Assembly: GCA_005862225.1 (NCBI GenBank)
Contig: SZXV01000002.1
Coordinates: 558,001-622,000, forward strand
DNA length: 64,000 nucleotides
Reading direction: 5' to 3'
From: Chlorobium sp.
GTDB lineage: Bacteria > Bacteroidota > Chlorobiia > Chlorobiales > Chlorobiaceae
Shown here: positions 8,875-18,810 of the stretch, piece by piece
Numbering within the stretch: the first letter of the stretch is position 1
How the letters are laid out: the number at the start of each line of letters is the position of its first letter
Translations under genes and position numbers: made by a program
Notes under the pieces: model-generated
What the model saw: the letters and a program-made list of their open reading frames with translations, nothing else
Database searches by the model: none
What the model was told of the DNA's origin: nothing

Positions 8875-9630
8875 TCAGGCATTCTCCCCGTCAATGTTCA
8901 TGGTTGAATGCAGATGTACTGGTTTCGCAGCTTTCTTACGCAGTCGGATGTTCAGCATTTCAACCGATACGGAGAAGGCCATGGCAAAGTAAATATACCC
9001 CTTGGGAATTTCAAATCCGACGCCTTCAGCAAGGAGTGTGACGCCGACAAGAATCAAAAAGCTGAGGGCAAGCATTTTAATGGTTGGATGCTCTTCGACA
9101 AAATCACTGATAGATTTGGCGGCCAGCATCATGATGCCGATAGAGATCATGATGGCGATGATCATCACCTGAACATCATTGGCAAGCCCTACGGCGGTAA
9201 TGACAGAGTCAAGCGAAAAGACAATGTCGAGAACTGCTATCTGCACCATGGTCACGATAAAATTGCTGCCAGCCCCCTCTTTTTTAATCTCTTCCTCTCC
9301 TTCAAGACTTTGGTGAATCTCCTGGGTGCTTTTGGCAAGCAGAAAAAGCCCGCCACCAAGAAGAATCAGGTCTCGTCCTGAAAACGTGTGACTGAGCAGC
9401 GTAAAGAGTCCTGATGTCAATCCCATCACCCATGTTATGGAGAGCAGCAGGGCGATTCTGGTCAGCATAGCGAGTCCGAGGCCAATAATGCGACCTTTCC
9501 CTTGCTGGTTTTTCGGTAAACGACCGACGATGATTGATATAAAGATGATATTGTCAATGCCAAGGACTATCTCCAAAGCTGTTAATGTCGCCAGCGCAAT
9601 CCATGCTTCAGGCTGTGTGATCCATGCCAT
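8875..9630 (-). CDS. TerC-family integral membrane protein
   Basis: 251 residues with seven hydrophobic segments and the acidic membrane motifs typical of TerC: LEIVLGIDNIIFISI in helix 1 and VLDIVFSLDSVITAVG in a later helix. TerC/YgdQ/YoaE proteins are linked to metal-ion homeostasis (Mn efflux in some bacteria) and tellurite resistance. Acidic residues within helices suggest metal-ion binding. Divergent from the aldehyde dehydrogenase gene; no ter operon partners are nearby, so tellurite resistance is not implied. Confidence 0.88.
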   Translation of the reverse strand: MAWITQPEAWIALATLTALEIVLGIDNIIFISIIVGRLPKNQQGKGRIIGLGLAMLTRIALLLSITWVMGLTSGLFTLLSHTFSGRDLILLGGGLFLLAKSTQEIHQSLEGEEEIKKEGAGSNFIVTMVQIAVLDIVFSLDSVITAVGLANDVQVMIIAIMISIGIMMLAAKSISDFVEEHPTIKMLALSFLILVGVTLLAEGVGFEIPKGYIYFAMAFSVSVEMLNIRLRKKAAKPVHLHSTMNIDGENA

Positions 9631-9723
9631 TAGGGTCAGAAAAAGGTAAACGTTGTTGTCATGTTTCGCTCTATGTGGTAATGTACAGAACGGATTGGGC
9701 CTGACAAAAAACCCCTCATCTGG

Positions 9724-9751
9724 TTGATTGCCTTTTTCGTTACATTATAAC
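9724..9751 (+). promoter_or_regulatory. Possible sigma-70-type promoter for the aldehyde dehydrogenase gene
   Basis: TTGATT (9724-9729), a 16-base spacer and TATAAC (9746-9751), 44 bases before the chosen ATG, in the gap between two divergent genes. Judged by eye only. Confidence 0.35.
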
Positions 9752-9795
9752 GTGTGGTTTTGGCGGTCTGTGACAACAGGTATCAGTATCTCCCA

Positions 9796-11187
9796 ATGCA
9801 AAAAGATCAGGTGTTGCCCGAATTGGCATTGTTGAGAGAGGCGTTTCAACAGGGTATAACCCGCGAGTTGACCTGGCGTCGATCGCAGTTGCTTGCACTG
9901 GAAACGTTTCTTGTTGAACGCGAAGCTGAGATTGCGTCTGCCGTGCATGATGATTTCAGGAAATCGGCTGCAGAGACTTTTTTGACGGAAACAGGATATC
10001 TTCTTGGAGAGATCAGGTTTACCCTGAAACACCTTAAATCATGGCTGAAGCCTCATCGGGCCTCAGTTCCACTCATCTATCAGCCGGCAAAAGCTTATTA
10101 TTCGCTGGAGCCTTATGGCGTTGTGCTGGTTATTGGCGCCTGGAACTATCCGCTTCAACTTTGTCTTGCTCCCCTCATAAGCGTTATTGCGGCTGGAAAC
10201 TGTGCCGTTATCAAGCCTTCGGAACATGCTCCTCATACTTCGGCAGTTATCGCTGATGGATTGACGCGCTATATGGATCGTCGCGCTCTCTGTGTGGTTC
10301 AGGGTGGTGTGGATGAGGCCAGGGCGCTTCTTGAAGAGCAGTTTGACTACATTTTTTATACCGGAAGTCAGGCGGTTGGCAGAGAAGTGATGGCCGCCGC
10401 CGCCAGGCATCTGACTCCGCTGACCATGGAGCTTGGTGGAAAATGTCCCTGTATCGTCGATGAGCATGCTGATATAAGGGTTGCGGCTCGCCGGATCGTA
10501 TGGGCCAAGTTTCTGAACGCAGGCCAGACATGCCTTGCGCCGGATTATGTGCTGGTGCATAAGAAGCGGGAGGCTGAACTGCTTTGTTCAATGCAGGAGG
10601 CGATCACAGCTTTTTATGGTGATGATCCCCGGATGAGTCCTGATTATCCGAGCATTGTCAATGAGATGCATTTCAGGCGGCTTGAGACGCTTCTTGCGGC
10701 CTCTTCGCTCCCGAATGAGGGGCAGGTTGACGCCGGGCAGCGTTATGTTGCTCCGACGATTCTGCATGGAGTGGTACCATCCTCAGCACTTATGCAGTCT
10801 GAAATTTTTGGCCCCTTGCTCCCTGTTCTCGTTTATCAGAACCTCGGTGAGGCTCTTGGAATTATCCGTGACGGTCAGGAACCGTTGGCTATCTATCTTT
10901 TTTCTTCGAACCGGGATGTGCAGAAGCTGGTGGTCACTCACTCCCGTTCTGGTGGAGTTTGCATCAACGACCTTCTCTTTCAGGCGGCGGTCCATGATCT
11001 TCCTTTTGGCGGGCTTGGAAGCAGCGGATTTGGACGGTATCACGGCAAGGCCGGTTTTGAAACCTTTTCCTCTCCGAGAAGCATCCTTCAACGAGCAATC
11101 TATCCCGATCCAGCTCTGCGTTATCCCCCCTACACCAGCCGGAAACTCAGCTTTCTCAAGCGACTTATTACTTTTTTCCCTTTATGA
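9796..11187 (+). CDS. Class 3-type aldehyde dehydrogenase (NAD(P)+)
   Basis: 463 residues from the ATG at 9796; an in-frame GTG at 9754 is less likely. The ALDH3 layout is clear: [17 protein letters not shown] (cofactor pocket), [17 protein letters not shown] (Rossmann loop), TMELGGKCP with the general-base Glu, [13 protein letters not shown] with the catalytic Cys, and the C-terminal [15 protein letters not shown]. Members oxidise fatty or aromatic aldehydes to acids. It overlaps the following patatin gene by four bases, so a joint role in lipid turnover or aldehyde detoxification is reasonable but inferred. Confidence 0.92.
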   Translation: MQKDQVLPELALLREAFQQGITRELTWRRSQLLALETFLVEREAEIASAVHDDFRKSAAETFLTETGYLLGEIRFTLKHLKSWLKPHRASVPLIYQPAKAYYSLEPYGVVLVIGAWNYPLQLCLAPLISVIAAGNCAVIKPSEHAPHTSAVIADGLTRYMDRRALCVVQGGVDEARALLEEQFDYIFYTGSQAVGREVMAAAARHLTPLTMELGGKCPCIVDEHADIRVAARRIVWAKFLNAGQTCLAPDYVLVHKKREAELLCSMQEAITAFYGDDPRMSPDYPSIVNEMHFRRLETLLAASSLPNEGQVDAGQRYVAPTILHGVVPSSALMQSEIFGPLLPVLVYQNLGEALGIIRDGQEPLAIYLFSSNRDVQKLVVTHSRSGGVCINDLLFQAAVHDLPFGGLGSSGFGRYHGKAGFETFSSPRSILQRAIYPDPALRYPPYTSRKLSFLKRLITFFPL

Positions 11188-11945
11188 AAACAACAGGTCT
11201 TGCACTTGGAGGTGGCGCGGTTCTTGGTGCAGCTCATGTAGGAGTGCTCAGGGCATTGGCTGAACTGCAAATCCCGACAGACATGGTCAGTGGCACAAGT
11301 ATAGGCGCTTTTATTGCCGCACTTCATGCTTTTGGAAAAAGCTGGCAGGAGATCCGCGATATTGCGCTCAATCTCGACTGGCTGGATTTGTCGGGTCTTG
11401 CTCTGTCACAGCGGGGTCTTCTGTCGAACAAGAAATTTGGTGGTATTGTAACAGAACTGCTGGGCAATAAAAATATGGAGGATGCACTGATACCACTTTC
11501 AATGATTGCGACAGATATTAGTACCGGGAAAAAAGTTGTGTTGACTCAAGGAGATGTGGCCACTGCTGTTATGGCAAGCAGTTCTATTCCAGGTCTTTTC
11601 ATGCCCGTAGATTATTTTGGGTCACTCCTTGTTGATGGAATGCTTATGGAAAACGTTCCTGTTTCCCCTTTAGTTGAAGGTGGCGCTGAATTGGTTATCT
11701 GTGTTGATCTTCTCGCTCGACATATTTATAAAAAACCTGAAAATATTATTGCGCTTCTGCTGAATGCCTTTTTTACGACTATTTCCAATACAACGGCCAT
11801 GCAGACGGAATGTGTGGATTTATCTATTTTACCGGATCTTTCGGCATTTAATCTGGTTGATGTCGGCCAGATACCCGATATTATTGACGCAGGATACTCC
11901 ACAGCTTTTCCTGTGCTGAAAGGATGGCGTATAGAAAACGGGTAG
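11184..11945 (+). CDS. Patatin-like phospholipase (RssA/NTE type)
   Basis: 253 residues. The oxyanion hole [18 protein letters not shown] opens the protein, GTSIG holds the nucleophilic serine (GxSxG), and [16 protein letters not shown] holds the catalytic aspartate. That last motif reads DGM where DGG or DGA is usual, but the aspartate is intact. No signal peptide, so probably a cytoplasmic lipid acyl hydrolase. Its ATG overlaps the stop of the aldehyde dehydrogenase (TTATGA). Confidence 0.88.
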   Translation: MKTTGLALGGGAVLGAAHVGVLRALAELQIPTDMVSGTSIGAFIAALHAFGKSWQEIRDIALNLDWLDLSGLALSQRGLLSNKKFGGIVTELLGNKNMEDALIPLSMIATDISTGKKVVLTQGDVATAVMASSSIPGLFMPVDYFGSLLVDGMLMENVPVSPLVEGGAELVICVDLLARHIYKKPENIIALLLNAFFTTISNTTAMQTECVDLSILPDLSAFNLVDVGQIPDIIDAGYSTAFPVLKGWRIENG

Positions 11946-12103
11946 CCAGGTGGTTTGGTCGTATAACAGCAATTTATTACTTTTCTCATAGGCCTTGTGC
12001 AGGTGGCGGGCAAGGTCGTTTTGGTATATGGATCTGCTTCTGAAAAATGGTACACCGGGTTGTTTGACCTTTTCTCATTAACCGTTTAGCTATGGAGGTT
12101 GCG

Positions 12104-12574
12104 ATGCCTATACGCAAATTAAGGGAGTTTCTTGACAGTCATGCGGTCAGGTATTTTGTGGTTAGTCACTCTCCCGCCTACACTGCGCAGGAGATAGCTG
12201 CCGCCGCACATGTTCCCGGAAAAGAGCTGGCCAAAACAGTGATTGTTACCCTTGACGGCAAAATGGCAATGGTAGTATTGCCAGCCTCCCGTCAGCTTGA
12301 TTTTGAGCTGTTACGTGAGCTGACGTCCGCGCGTGAGGTGGAACTGGCAAGTGAGAAAGAGTTTGCTGATTTGTTTCCTGAGTGCGAAATTGGCGCCATG
12401 CCGCCCTTTGGCAATCTTTATGGGATGGAGGTTTATGTGTCAGAGGAACTTGAAGATGATGATGAAATAGCGTTCAATGCCGGCGCGCATACAGAATTGC
12501 TTCGGCTTTCCTATGAGAATTACAAGAAGCTGGTTCATCCGGTCGTTGCAAAGCTCTCTCTTGCCGTGAAGTGA
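12104..12574 (+). CDS. YbaK/EbsC-type aminoacyl-tRNA deacylase-like protein
   Basis: 156 residues from the ATG at 12104, which has GGAGG five bases before it; an ATG at 12092 overlaps that ribosome-binding site and is rejected. The sequence SHSPAYTAQEIAAAAHVPGKELAKTVIV and the later GAMPPFGNLYGMEVYV are typical of the YbaK/ProX fold, whose members hydrolyse mischarged aminoacyl-tRNA (for example Cys- or Ala-tRNAPro). The conserved Lys after the helix (ELAKTV) and the GAMPPFG loop are present. It is a free-standing domain. Substrate cannot be told from sequence. Confidence 0.85.
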   Translation: MPIRKLREFLDSHAVRYFVVSHSPAYTAQEIAAAAHVPGKELAKTVIVTLDGKMAMVVLPASRQLDFELLRELTSAREVELASEKEFADLFPECEIGAMPPFGNLYGMEVYVSEELEDDDEIAFNAGAHTELLRLSYENYKKLVHPVVAKLSLAVK

Positions 12575-12680
12575 CTCCGGCATAGTGATTTTTCGGAGGA
12601 AATGTTACCTTTGGCTTCATGAATATTATTCGTGCAGGGAAATTTATAGATGAGCTTGGCACTATGGCAACTGAATTCTT

Positions 12681-13859
12681 ATGAAGATTGCTTTATACGC
12701 AGGGACCTATGTCAAGGATAAGGACGGGGCGGTAAAATCAATCTACCAACTGGTTGCGTCATTCAGGAAAAATGGTCACGAGGTGGCAGTATGGTCTCCT
12801 GATGTTTCTGCCAGGGATAACCATAACGGGTTATCGGTTCATACGATGCCTTCTGTGCCGATACCGCTTTACCCTGATTATAAATTAGGGTTCTTTACAG
12901 GCGAAACACGTCAGCAACTTGAGGCTTTTGCGCCTGATCTTGTGCATATTTCGACTCCTGATATCATCGGTCGGAAGTTTCTCCTGTATGCAAGGGGGAA
13001 TAACATTCCGGTAGCATCTGCTTTTCATACTGATTTCCCTTCCTATCTTTCTTACTACCATCTCGGGTTTGCCCTGAAGCCAGCCTGGAAATATCTGACC
13101 TGGTTTTATAATAATTGTAACGTTGTGCTTGCGCCGAATGAAAGTGTTCGAGTGAAGCTGTCAGGTTATAATATCCGAAACATTGATATCTGGTCGCGAG
13201 GAATTGACAAGGAGCTGTTTGACCCGTCGCGCCGTTCCGAAACAATTCGGTCTTCGTGGAATGTAGGGGGGAGGACCGTTGTGGTCTATGCCGGACGTTT
13301 TGTGCTTTACAAGGACATCGAGGTTGTTATGAGGGTGTATGACCGGTTTATGCAGGGCCCTTATGCTGATAAAGTAAGATTTGTCATGATCGGTTCAGGT
13401 CCGGAAGAGGAGGAAATGAAGCGAAGAATGCCGGAAGCTGTTTTTACCGGATATCTTACAGGAGTCGAACTGCCTGTTGCTTATGCCTGTGGCGATATTT
13501 TTTTGTTTCCTTCAACAACCGAGGCATTTTGCAATGTTGCGCTTGAGGCGCTTGCGTCGGGCTTGCCTGCCATTGTTTCTGATGCTGGCGGCTGTCGGGA
13601 AATTGTGAACAGGTCGGGTGGTGGACTTGTTGCCTCTGAAGGAAATGTTGGTGATTTTTACAGAAAATGTCTTGAATTGCTTGGTGATTCTCCTCGATAC
13701 AGGGAGCTGAAAGCTCGAGGACTTGCTTTTGCCGAGGCGCAGTCATGGAGCGCAGTTAATGGAGCGTTGATAGATCGGTACCAGAAAATGGTTAACTTGG
13801 CCAAAGGCCACGTGGGGATGCGTGAGCTGTTGGCGGTTTCGGCTCATAAGACGGATTGA
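12681..13859 (+). CDS. GT4-type glycosyltransferase
   Basis: 392 residues with the GT-B fold. The N-terminal domain opens MKIALYAGTYVKDKDGAVKSI and contains HTDFPSYLSYY; the C-terminal domain has VVVYAGRFVLYKD, FVMIGSGPEEEEM and the donor-site motif TEAFCNVALEALASG (E-x7-E), then PAIVSDAGGCREIV. The closest families I recognise are alpha-mannosyl- or sulfoquinovosyl-transferases acting on lipid acceptors (MgtA/SqdX type); the acceptor is not decidable. It starts a run with gnd and zwf (7-base gap to gnd), so it probably shares their message. Confidence 0.85.
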   Translation: MKIALYAGTYVKDKDGAVKSIYQLVASFRKNGHEVAVWSPDVSARDNHNGLSVHTMPSVPIPLYPDYKLGFFTGETRQQLEAFAPDLVHISTPDIIGRKFLLYARGNNIPVASAFHTDFPSYLSYYHLGFALKPAWKYLTWFYNNCNVVLAPNESVRVKLSGYNIRNIDIWSRGIDKELFDPSRRSETIRSSWNVGGRTVVVYAGRFVLYKDIEVVMRVYDRFMQGPYADKVRFVMIGSGPEEEEMKRRMPEAVFTGYLTGVELPVAYACGDIFLFPSTTEAFCNVALEALASGLPAIVSDAGGCREIVNRSGGGLVASEGNVGDFYRKCLELLGDSPRYRELKARGLAFAEAQSWSAVNGALIDRYQKMVNLAKGHVGMRELLAVSAHKTD

Positions 13860-13866
13860 AAGAGTT

Positions 13867-14766
13867 ATGAAAGCAGCGGTTGTTGGGTTGGGGAAAATGG
13901 GCTCCAATATGGCGCAGCATCTTCTCGAATGTGGTCATGAGCTTGTGGTTTTTGATCTTTTTGAAGAGGCAGCTCTCGCTCTTGCTGGAAAAGGGGCGGT
14001 TGCTGCCCGCTCCCTGAATGAGCTTGCGGGTTTGTTGCCAACACCCCGTCTGATATGGCTGATGGTACCGGCCGGTGCTCCTGTGGACAGTACGATTGAT
14101 CAGCTCTCTTCGCTGCTTGAGCCGGGGGACATTCTTGTTGATGGGGGTAATTCTCATTATACCGATTCCAGACGCAGAGCAGTTCGTCTTAAAGAGCAAG
14201 GGGTAAGCTTTCTTGATGCAGGCACAAGCGGAGGTCTTGATGGAGCACGGAATGGCGCATGCATCATGGTTGGTGGTGACAGAATGGCTTATGATGCCAT
14301 TGAACCATTGCTGAATGATCTCTGTGTGAAAAACGGGTATGGCTATATGGGTCAGTCGGGATCAGGCCACTTTGCCAAAATGGTTCATAATGGTATCGAG
14401 TATGGAATGATGCAGGCGATGGGCGAAGGGTTCAACCTGCTTGATGCAAGTGGTTATGATTTTGATCTTGAAGAGGTTTCCCGTGTCTGGGCGAATGGGT
14501 CAGTGATCCGGAGCTGGCTGATGGATCTGATGGTTCAGGCGTTGCAGAAAGATCCAAAGCTCGGTTACCTCAAGGGAGCAATTGCTGATTCGGGAGAGGG
14601 TCGATGGATGGTTGAGGCTGCGCTCGACCATGAAGTTTCAATTCCTGTGATTTCCGCATCTCTTTTCAATCGTTACCGTTCACGTTCCGACGAGAATTTA
14701 TCCGACAGGGTTGTTGCGGCACTGCGCCATGAGTTCGGAGGGCATCCCTTTCTTGAACAACCATAA
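13867..14766 (+). CDS. gnd: 6-phosphogluconate dehydrogenase, decarboxylating (short form)
   Basis: 299 residues from the ATG at 13867 (MKAAVVGLGKMGSNMAQHLL); an upstream in-frame start at 13822 lies inside the glycosyltransferase gene. Visible are the GLGKMG nucleotide-binding loop, VDGGNSHYTDS, FLDAGTSGGLDGARNGACIMVGG and the catalytic KMVHNGIEYGMMQAMGEG with Lys and Asn. The C-terminal half is that of the roughly 300-residue bacterial form rather than the 470-residue enzyme. It oxidises 6-phosphogluconate to ribulose 5-phosphate and CO2, the third step of the oxidative pentose-phosphate pathway. Directly upstream of zwf. Confidence 0.93.
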   Translation: MKAAVVGLGKMGSNMAQHLLECGHELVVFDLFEEAALALAGKGAVAARSLNELAGLLPTPRLIWLMVPAGAPVDSTIDQLSSLLEPGDILVDGGNSHYTDSRRRAVRLKEQGVSFLDAGTSGGLDGARNGACIMVGGDRMAYDAIEPLLNDLCVKNGYGYMGQSGSGHFAKMVHNGIEYGMMQAMGEGFNLLDASGYDFDLEEVSRVWANGSVIRSWLMDLMVQALQKDPKLGYLKGAIADSGEGRWMVEAALDHEVSIPVISASLFNRYRSRSDENLSDRVVAALRHEFGGHPFLEQP

Positions 14767-14778
14767 GATGCCCCCATC

Positions 14779-16218
14779 ATGCAGGTAAAACCTGATAATT
14801 GCTCCATTATCATTTTTGGCGCCAACAGCGATCTGGCTGCCCGCAAACTTTTTCCTGCGCTTTACGAGCTTGCCCTGTGGGGGAATCTTCCGGAAAATTA
14901 TCGGATCATCGGTGTCGGACGCGCTGATCTTTCGCATGAAGGATTTCGCTCAGTGGTTCAGGAAAAGATGGCCAGGTTATTTCCCGAAATCAGGCAGGAT
15001 GAATCTTCGTTTACCTTGTTTTCTGGAAGGCTTTTTTATGTGAGGGTAGATCTTTCCGGGGCTGAGGGCTATCATGCTCTTCATCATGAGCTGATGGATG
15101 TTTCGCGAGAGTCGGGTATCTGCAAGAATCTTCTTTTTTATCTCTCTACTCCTCCCAGTCTTGCCCCGGTTATTGTCAGGGGTTTGGCAGGCGCCGGTCT
15201 TGGAGAAAAGGATGGTATCTGCGGAGGGTGGCGTAAAATTATTGTTGAAAAGCCTTATGGAAGAAACTTGCAGACAGCTCGAGAACTGAATGGTGTGATC
15301 GGAGAGGTTTTCAGTGAAAAGAGTGTTTTCCGGATTGATCATTATCTTGGAAAAGAGACCGTGCAGAACATCATGGTTTTCCGTTTTTCCAACGGAATTT
15401 TTGAGCCGTTATGGAATCGAAACCATATTGCCAATGTAACCATAACTATTGCGGAAGATTTTGGTATCCGTGACCGTGCGGCATATTATGAAGAGGCGGG
15501 TCTGCTTCGTGATATTATGCAGAACCATGCGCTTCAGCTTCTTGCCGCTGTTGCCATGGAGCCACCGGTTGATTTTTCAGCAGATGCGGTGCGTGATGAG
15601 AAAGCCAAGGTTCTTCGTTCAGTCCGTACGTTTACTTCTGAAAATGTGGCGCATTCTGTTGTGCTGGGACAGTACGAAGGCTACCGCTCTGAAAAAAATG
15701 TTTCCCCGGAATCAAGGGTTGAGACCTTTGGCGCGATAAAGTTTTTTGTCGACAACTGGCGCTGGATGGATGTGCCCTTTTTTGTAAAGGCAGGAAAAAA
15801 TCTGGCAGAAACCGTCACAGAAATCGTCATTACCTTTAAATGTCCTCCCAAAAACTATTTTGGTCCTGCTGAAAGTTGCAGCTATACCGCAAACCAGGTT
15901 ATCATGCGCATCCAGCCGGAAGAAACCATTGCCATAAAGTTCGGCGCCAAACGCCCGGGTGAAGCGATCATTACCGATCCCGTATACATGAGATTTGATT
16001 ACAAAACTTCGTTTACCGAAGCAGGTTTGACTCCTTATCACCGTTTGCTGCTTGATGCCATGGCTGGTGAACAGATGAATTTTATTCGTCAGGACAGTGT
16101 CGAATACTCATGGGCCATTGTTGACTCTATCCGGGATGCCGTTGGCGGTCAGCTTCCTGATGCTTATCCAGTTCATTCCGCTGGTCCTGAATCGGTAGAG
16201 CGGATCTACTCGTTGTGA
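14779..16218 (+). CDS. zwf: Glucose-6-phosphate 1-dehydrogenase
   Basis: 479 residues, the usual length. [19 protein letters not shown] is the N-terminal nucleotide-binding fold and [13 protein letters not shown] (about residue 187) the substrate-binding signature with the catalytic His. Later blocks such as [18 protein letters not shown] and YHRLLLDAM also fit. It makes 6-phosphogluconolactone, feeding pgl and gnd beside it, and supplies NADPH and pentoses. The start lies 12 bases after gnd. Its last 92 bases overlap the convergent pgl gene. Confidence 0.95.
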   Translation: MQVKPDNCSIIIFGANSDLAARKLFPALYELALWGNLPENYRIIGVGRADLSHEGFRSVVQEKMARLFPEIRQDESSFTLFSGRLFYVRVDLSGAEGYHALHHELMDVSRESGICKNLLFYLSTPPSLAPVIVRGLAGAGLGEKDGICGGWRKIIVEKPYGRNLQTARELNGVIGEVFSEKSVFRIDHYLGKETVQNIMVFRFSNGIFEPLWNRNHIANVTITIAEDFGIRDRAAYYEEAGLLRDIMQNHALQLLAAVAMEPPVDFSADAVRDEKAKVLRSVRTFTSENVAHSVVLGQYEGYRSEKNVSPESRVETFGAIKFFVDNWRWMDVPFFVKAGKNLAETVTEIVITFKCPPKNYFGPAESCSYTANQVIMRIQPEETIAIKFGAKRPGEAIITDPVYMRFDYKTSFTEAGLTPYHRLLLDAMAGEQMNFIRQDSVEYSWAIVDSIRDAVGGQLPDAYPVHSAGPESVERIYSL

Positions 16219-17008
16219 ACCAGAAAAGGTTTCCTCTTTTTGGCTTCACATAACTTGCAGGAACGCTTTTTTCCTGTTCGAGAAATATTTTTTCCGCCAG
16301 CATCTTTTTATCATCTCCCGGAGTAAAAAAAAGAACGTTACTGGCATTGTTGATGAGCGGCAGGGTGATTGTCAACCTTTTTCCGGGTGGCTTTGCTGCT
16401 GGTGCATTGACCGAAATCACCCATCGCCTCTTTTCCTGAAGAGCTTCAGCATTATCCGCAAAGAGTGATGCGGTATGGCCATCTGCGCCGATCCCGAGCA
16501 CAACAAGGTCAAAAATCGGGAACCCATCTTGTAAAGGAATCGCTTCTGCAAGAAAAAAAAGACGGATTGCGGTTTCATACTCCCTGGCGGCAAGTTCCGT
16601 GTCAACATTGTTTCCATTCATTCTGATCAAATGATCTTCAGGAATGCCGGATTTTGGCAGCAGCGTCTCGGTAATCATACGATAATTGCTGTCAGAATGG
16701 TTGATTGGAACGCACCGTTCATCACCTGTAAAAAGCCAGGTATTTCGGGGAAGTTGGAGTAGTGTATGGTTGTTTTTCGGGATTTTTTCAGGCACCGGCA
16801 GAGCATAACGCTCAAGTAGCTCAGTCGAAACTCCTTCTGCAAGCTGCGTATAGAGAAGTCGTGGAGAATTTCCTCCGGCAAGCACAAGTGAAAACCGCTT
16901 TTGTTCCGCAAGGGCTCGATAGGCTTCAGCAATAATGAGAGCAGCCGCATGCAAGGTTATTTCGGCGTCATTGTCGGAGAAAAAAAACTTGGTGGCGGGA
17001 GTGTTCAT
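16127..17008 (-). CDS. pgl: 6-phosphogluconolactonase
   Basis: 293 residues. The lactonase blocks are [38 protein letters not shown] and [19 protein letters not shown], followed by [18 protein letters not shown]. It hydrolyses 6-phosphogluconolactone and completes the zwf-pgl-gnd set. The C terminus (after [11 protein letters not shown]) runs about 30 residues past the usual end and is encoded antisense to zwf, giving a 92-base tail-to-tail overlap. A frameshift in this tail cannot be excluded, but the core is intact. Confidence 0.92.
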   Translation of the reverse strand: MNTPATKFFFSDNDAEITLHAAALIIAEAYRALAEQKRFSLVLAGGNSPRLLYTQLAEGVSTELLERYALPVPEKIPKNNHTLLQLPRNTWLFTGDERCVPINHSDSNYRMITETLLPKSGIPEDHLIRMNGNNVDTELAAREYETAIRLFFLAEAIPLQDGFPIFDLVVLGIGADGHTASLFADNAEALQEKRRWVISVNAPAAKPPGKRLTITLPLINNASNVLFFTPGDDKKMLAEKIFLEQEKSVPASYVKPKRGNLFWFTTSRSALPIQDQRNELDKHQEADRQRHPG

Positions 17009-17154
17009 CAGTAATTTTTGGTGTTTGATTGTACAGAATTAACCTTTAGGGGAGCTTGAAAGGTTCCCTTTTGATGATACGGTTTGTCTTCTCTTTGCTT
17101 GTTGTGTAACTTGTATTGCTGAGAGATAATCATCCTGTTACCAGAGAACAAAAA

Positions 17155-17811
17155 ATGGCAGCTTTTGATTTTGGGGAAAAAGTTGACCCGGCACTGTTTG
17201 ACAGACAGTTGCATGAAACCTGCACCATTAATGTGCAGGACTATATTCGGCAGGGCTGGGAAATGTTCAGGGCCAATATTGGTGAATTTGTTGGGTTTAC
17301 CCTTATTATTTTTGCGGTATGTGCGGCAAGTTCCCTGTTTGATGGCGGTAGTTCTCTTCTGTTTTCAGCAATTGCGGCATCCCTCTATGCCGGTTATGGT
17401 ATAGTCGCTTTCCGGATAGCAAGCGGACAGCCATTTCAGTTCAATGATTTTTTCAGAGGATTCAATTACTTTCTTCCTCTTTTTCTTGCCTCGCTGGCCG
17501 GCACTCTTCTGGTCAGTATTGGACTTGTACTGCTGCTTGTTCCAGGAATCTACCTTGCTGTTGCGTATATGTTTACAACTTTTCTTGTCATCGATTACCG
17601 CATGGAGTTCTGGCAGGCGATGGAGACAAGCCGTGCCATTATTACCCGGCACTGGTTCTCTTTTTTTGGTTTTGCCCTTGTTCTTTTCGTGCTTAACTTT
17701 TTTGGAGCGCTTGCTCTTGGTGTCGGGCTGATGGTCACTATTCCTGTGACCTCTTGTGCGGCTGCGATTGCCTACAAAGAGATTGTCGGACTTTGCTCTT
17801 TAGAATGGTAA
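17155..17811 (+). CDS. Integral membrane protein of unknown function
   Basis: 218 residues from the ATG at 17155 (MAAFDFGEKVDPALF). After a soluble N-terminal 40 residues with QDYIRQGWEMFRANIGEFV there are four to five hydrophobic helices: a first pair around residues 45-80, LASLAGTLLVSIGLVLLLVP, then FSFFGFALVLFVLNFFGALAL with VGLMVTIPVTSCAAAIAY. The QGWEMFRAN entry and the short loops resemble bacterial DUF975/glycerophosphoryl-diester-phosphodiesterase-type membrane domains, but I cannot assign a family with confidence. It reads away from pgl and stands 46 bases ahead of the SIMPL gene. Confidence 0.75.
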   Translation: MAAFDFGEKVDPALFDRQLHETCTINVQDYIRQGWEMFRANIGEFVGFTLIIFAVCAASSLFDGGSSLLFSAIAASLYAGYGIVAFRIASGQPFQFNDFFRGFNYFLPLFLASLAGTLLVSIGLVLLLVPGIYLAVAYMFTTFLVIDYRMEFWQAMETSRAIITRHWFSFFGFALVLFVLNFFGALALGVGLMVTIPVTSCAAAIAYKEIVGLCSLEW

Positions 17812-17857
17812 GAGCTTATAACTTTAGAGTCAGAAAACATTTGACCGGAGATTTTTT

Positions 17858-18583
17858 ATGAAAATGAGGCGGTTTATTATTGGTTTTTGTTGTTGTACAG
17901 GATTATTTCTTTCTTCTTTTGTCGCTCATGCTGAAGAGAGCCAGGTCGTGGTATCGGCTACGGGCAAAGTTGCCGTCAAGCCGGATATGGCAGAGTTTGG
18001 TGTTGTGATAATATCGGATGCTAAAACGGCGGACAAGGCCGCCGCTGACACCGCAGAAAGATACCGTATGGTGCAGAACGCGCTGAGAACGGCAGGTATT
18101 CCGCTTGAAGATGCTCCTACTGCTGCATATACGGTTGCTCCGCGTTGGGAATGGGAGCAGTCTCTTGGCAAGAATGTACTGAAAGGTTACAGCGCTCGTC
18201 ACACGATAATGGTTAAAGTGCATTCTCTTGGATCAACCGGGCGGGCTATTGATGCAGCCGTACAGGCTGGAGCGACTGAGGTGCAGAATGTCAGTTTTTC
18301 ATCGAGTAGTTATGAAGTGCTTCGTCAACAGGCCCTTGTTGCGGCAGTCAGTAATGCCCGGAAAGATGCTTCCATTATGGCCCAGGCTGCCGGAGGGGCT
18401 CTTGGTCAGTTGATTGAGGTCACTGTCAGTCAACCGATCTATGGAGACCGGCCTTTTATGGAACCAATGGCATTGCGGGCCTCTCCTGCACAAGCTCCAA
18501 CTGAAATTGCACCGTCGGAGCAGGATATTATTGTTACGGTTAATTCGCGATGGCGTTTTATCGGTTCGCAAGTTTTCAAGTAA
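17858..18583 (+). CDS. SIMPL-domain (DUF541) periplasmic protein
   Basis: 241 residues with a signal peptide cut after AHA (about residue 25). The mature protein opens VVVSATGKVAVKPDMAEFGVVI, the usual entry to the SIMPL fold, and has GYSARHTIMVKV in the middle and AAVSNARKDASIMAQAAGG in the C-terminal half. SIMPL proteins are exported, form oligomers in some cases (BP26) and are tied to oxidative stress in E. coli (YggE); biochemical function is unknown. The start is preceded by CCGGAG. Confidence 0.85.
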   Translation: MKMRRFIIGFCCCTGLFLSSFVAHAEESQVVVSATGKVAVKPDMAEFGVVIISDAKTADKAAADTAERYRMVQNALRTAGIPLEDAPTAAYTVAPRWEWEQSLGKNVLKGYSARHTIMVKVHSLGSTGRAIDAAVQAGATEVQNVSFSSSSYEVLRQQALVAAVSNARKDASIMAQAAGGALGQLIEVTVSQPIYGDRPFMEPMALRASPAQAPTEIAPSEQDIIVTVNSRWRFIGSQVFK

Positions 18584-18810
18584 TCTGTAGGAAGCTTTTC
18601 TTTCTGTTTTCAGCAACTGCCGTTGAGCAGGAACATCGTTGATTTGACCATGCAGAAAAAAAACTTATCTTTTTCGGCCTCATTTTAACCTTCATGGGCA
18701 TGGGGCATCGTTATACCGGGAGGACGGCTACATCAGTGCCGCACTGGGTTTAACATGATAACAATGACAGTGGCCGTTTTTGAGCATGTTTCCTAAAGCA
18801 CTACGTCTGT

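Noticed and set aside
12619-12684. A 21-codon leader-like frame overlapping the glycosyltransferase start
   Set aside because: It overlaps by four bases as coupled genes do, but has no recognisable content and may be chance.
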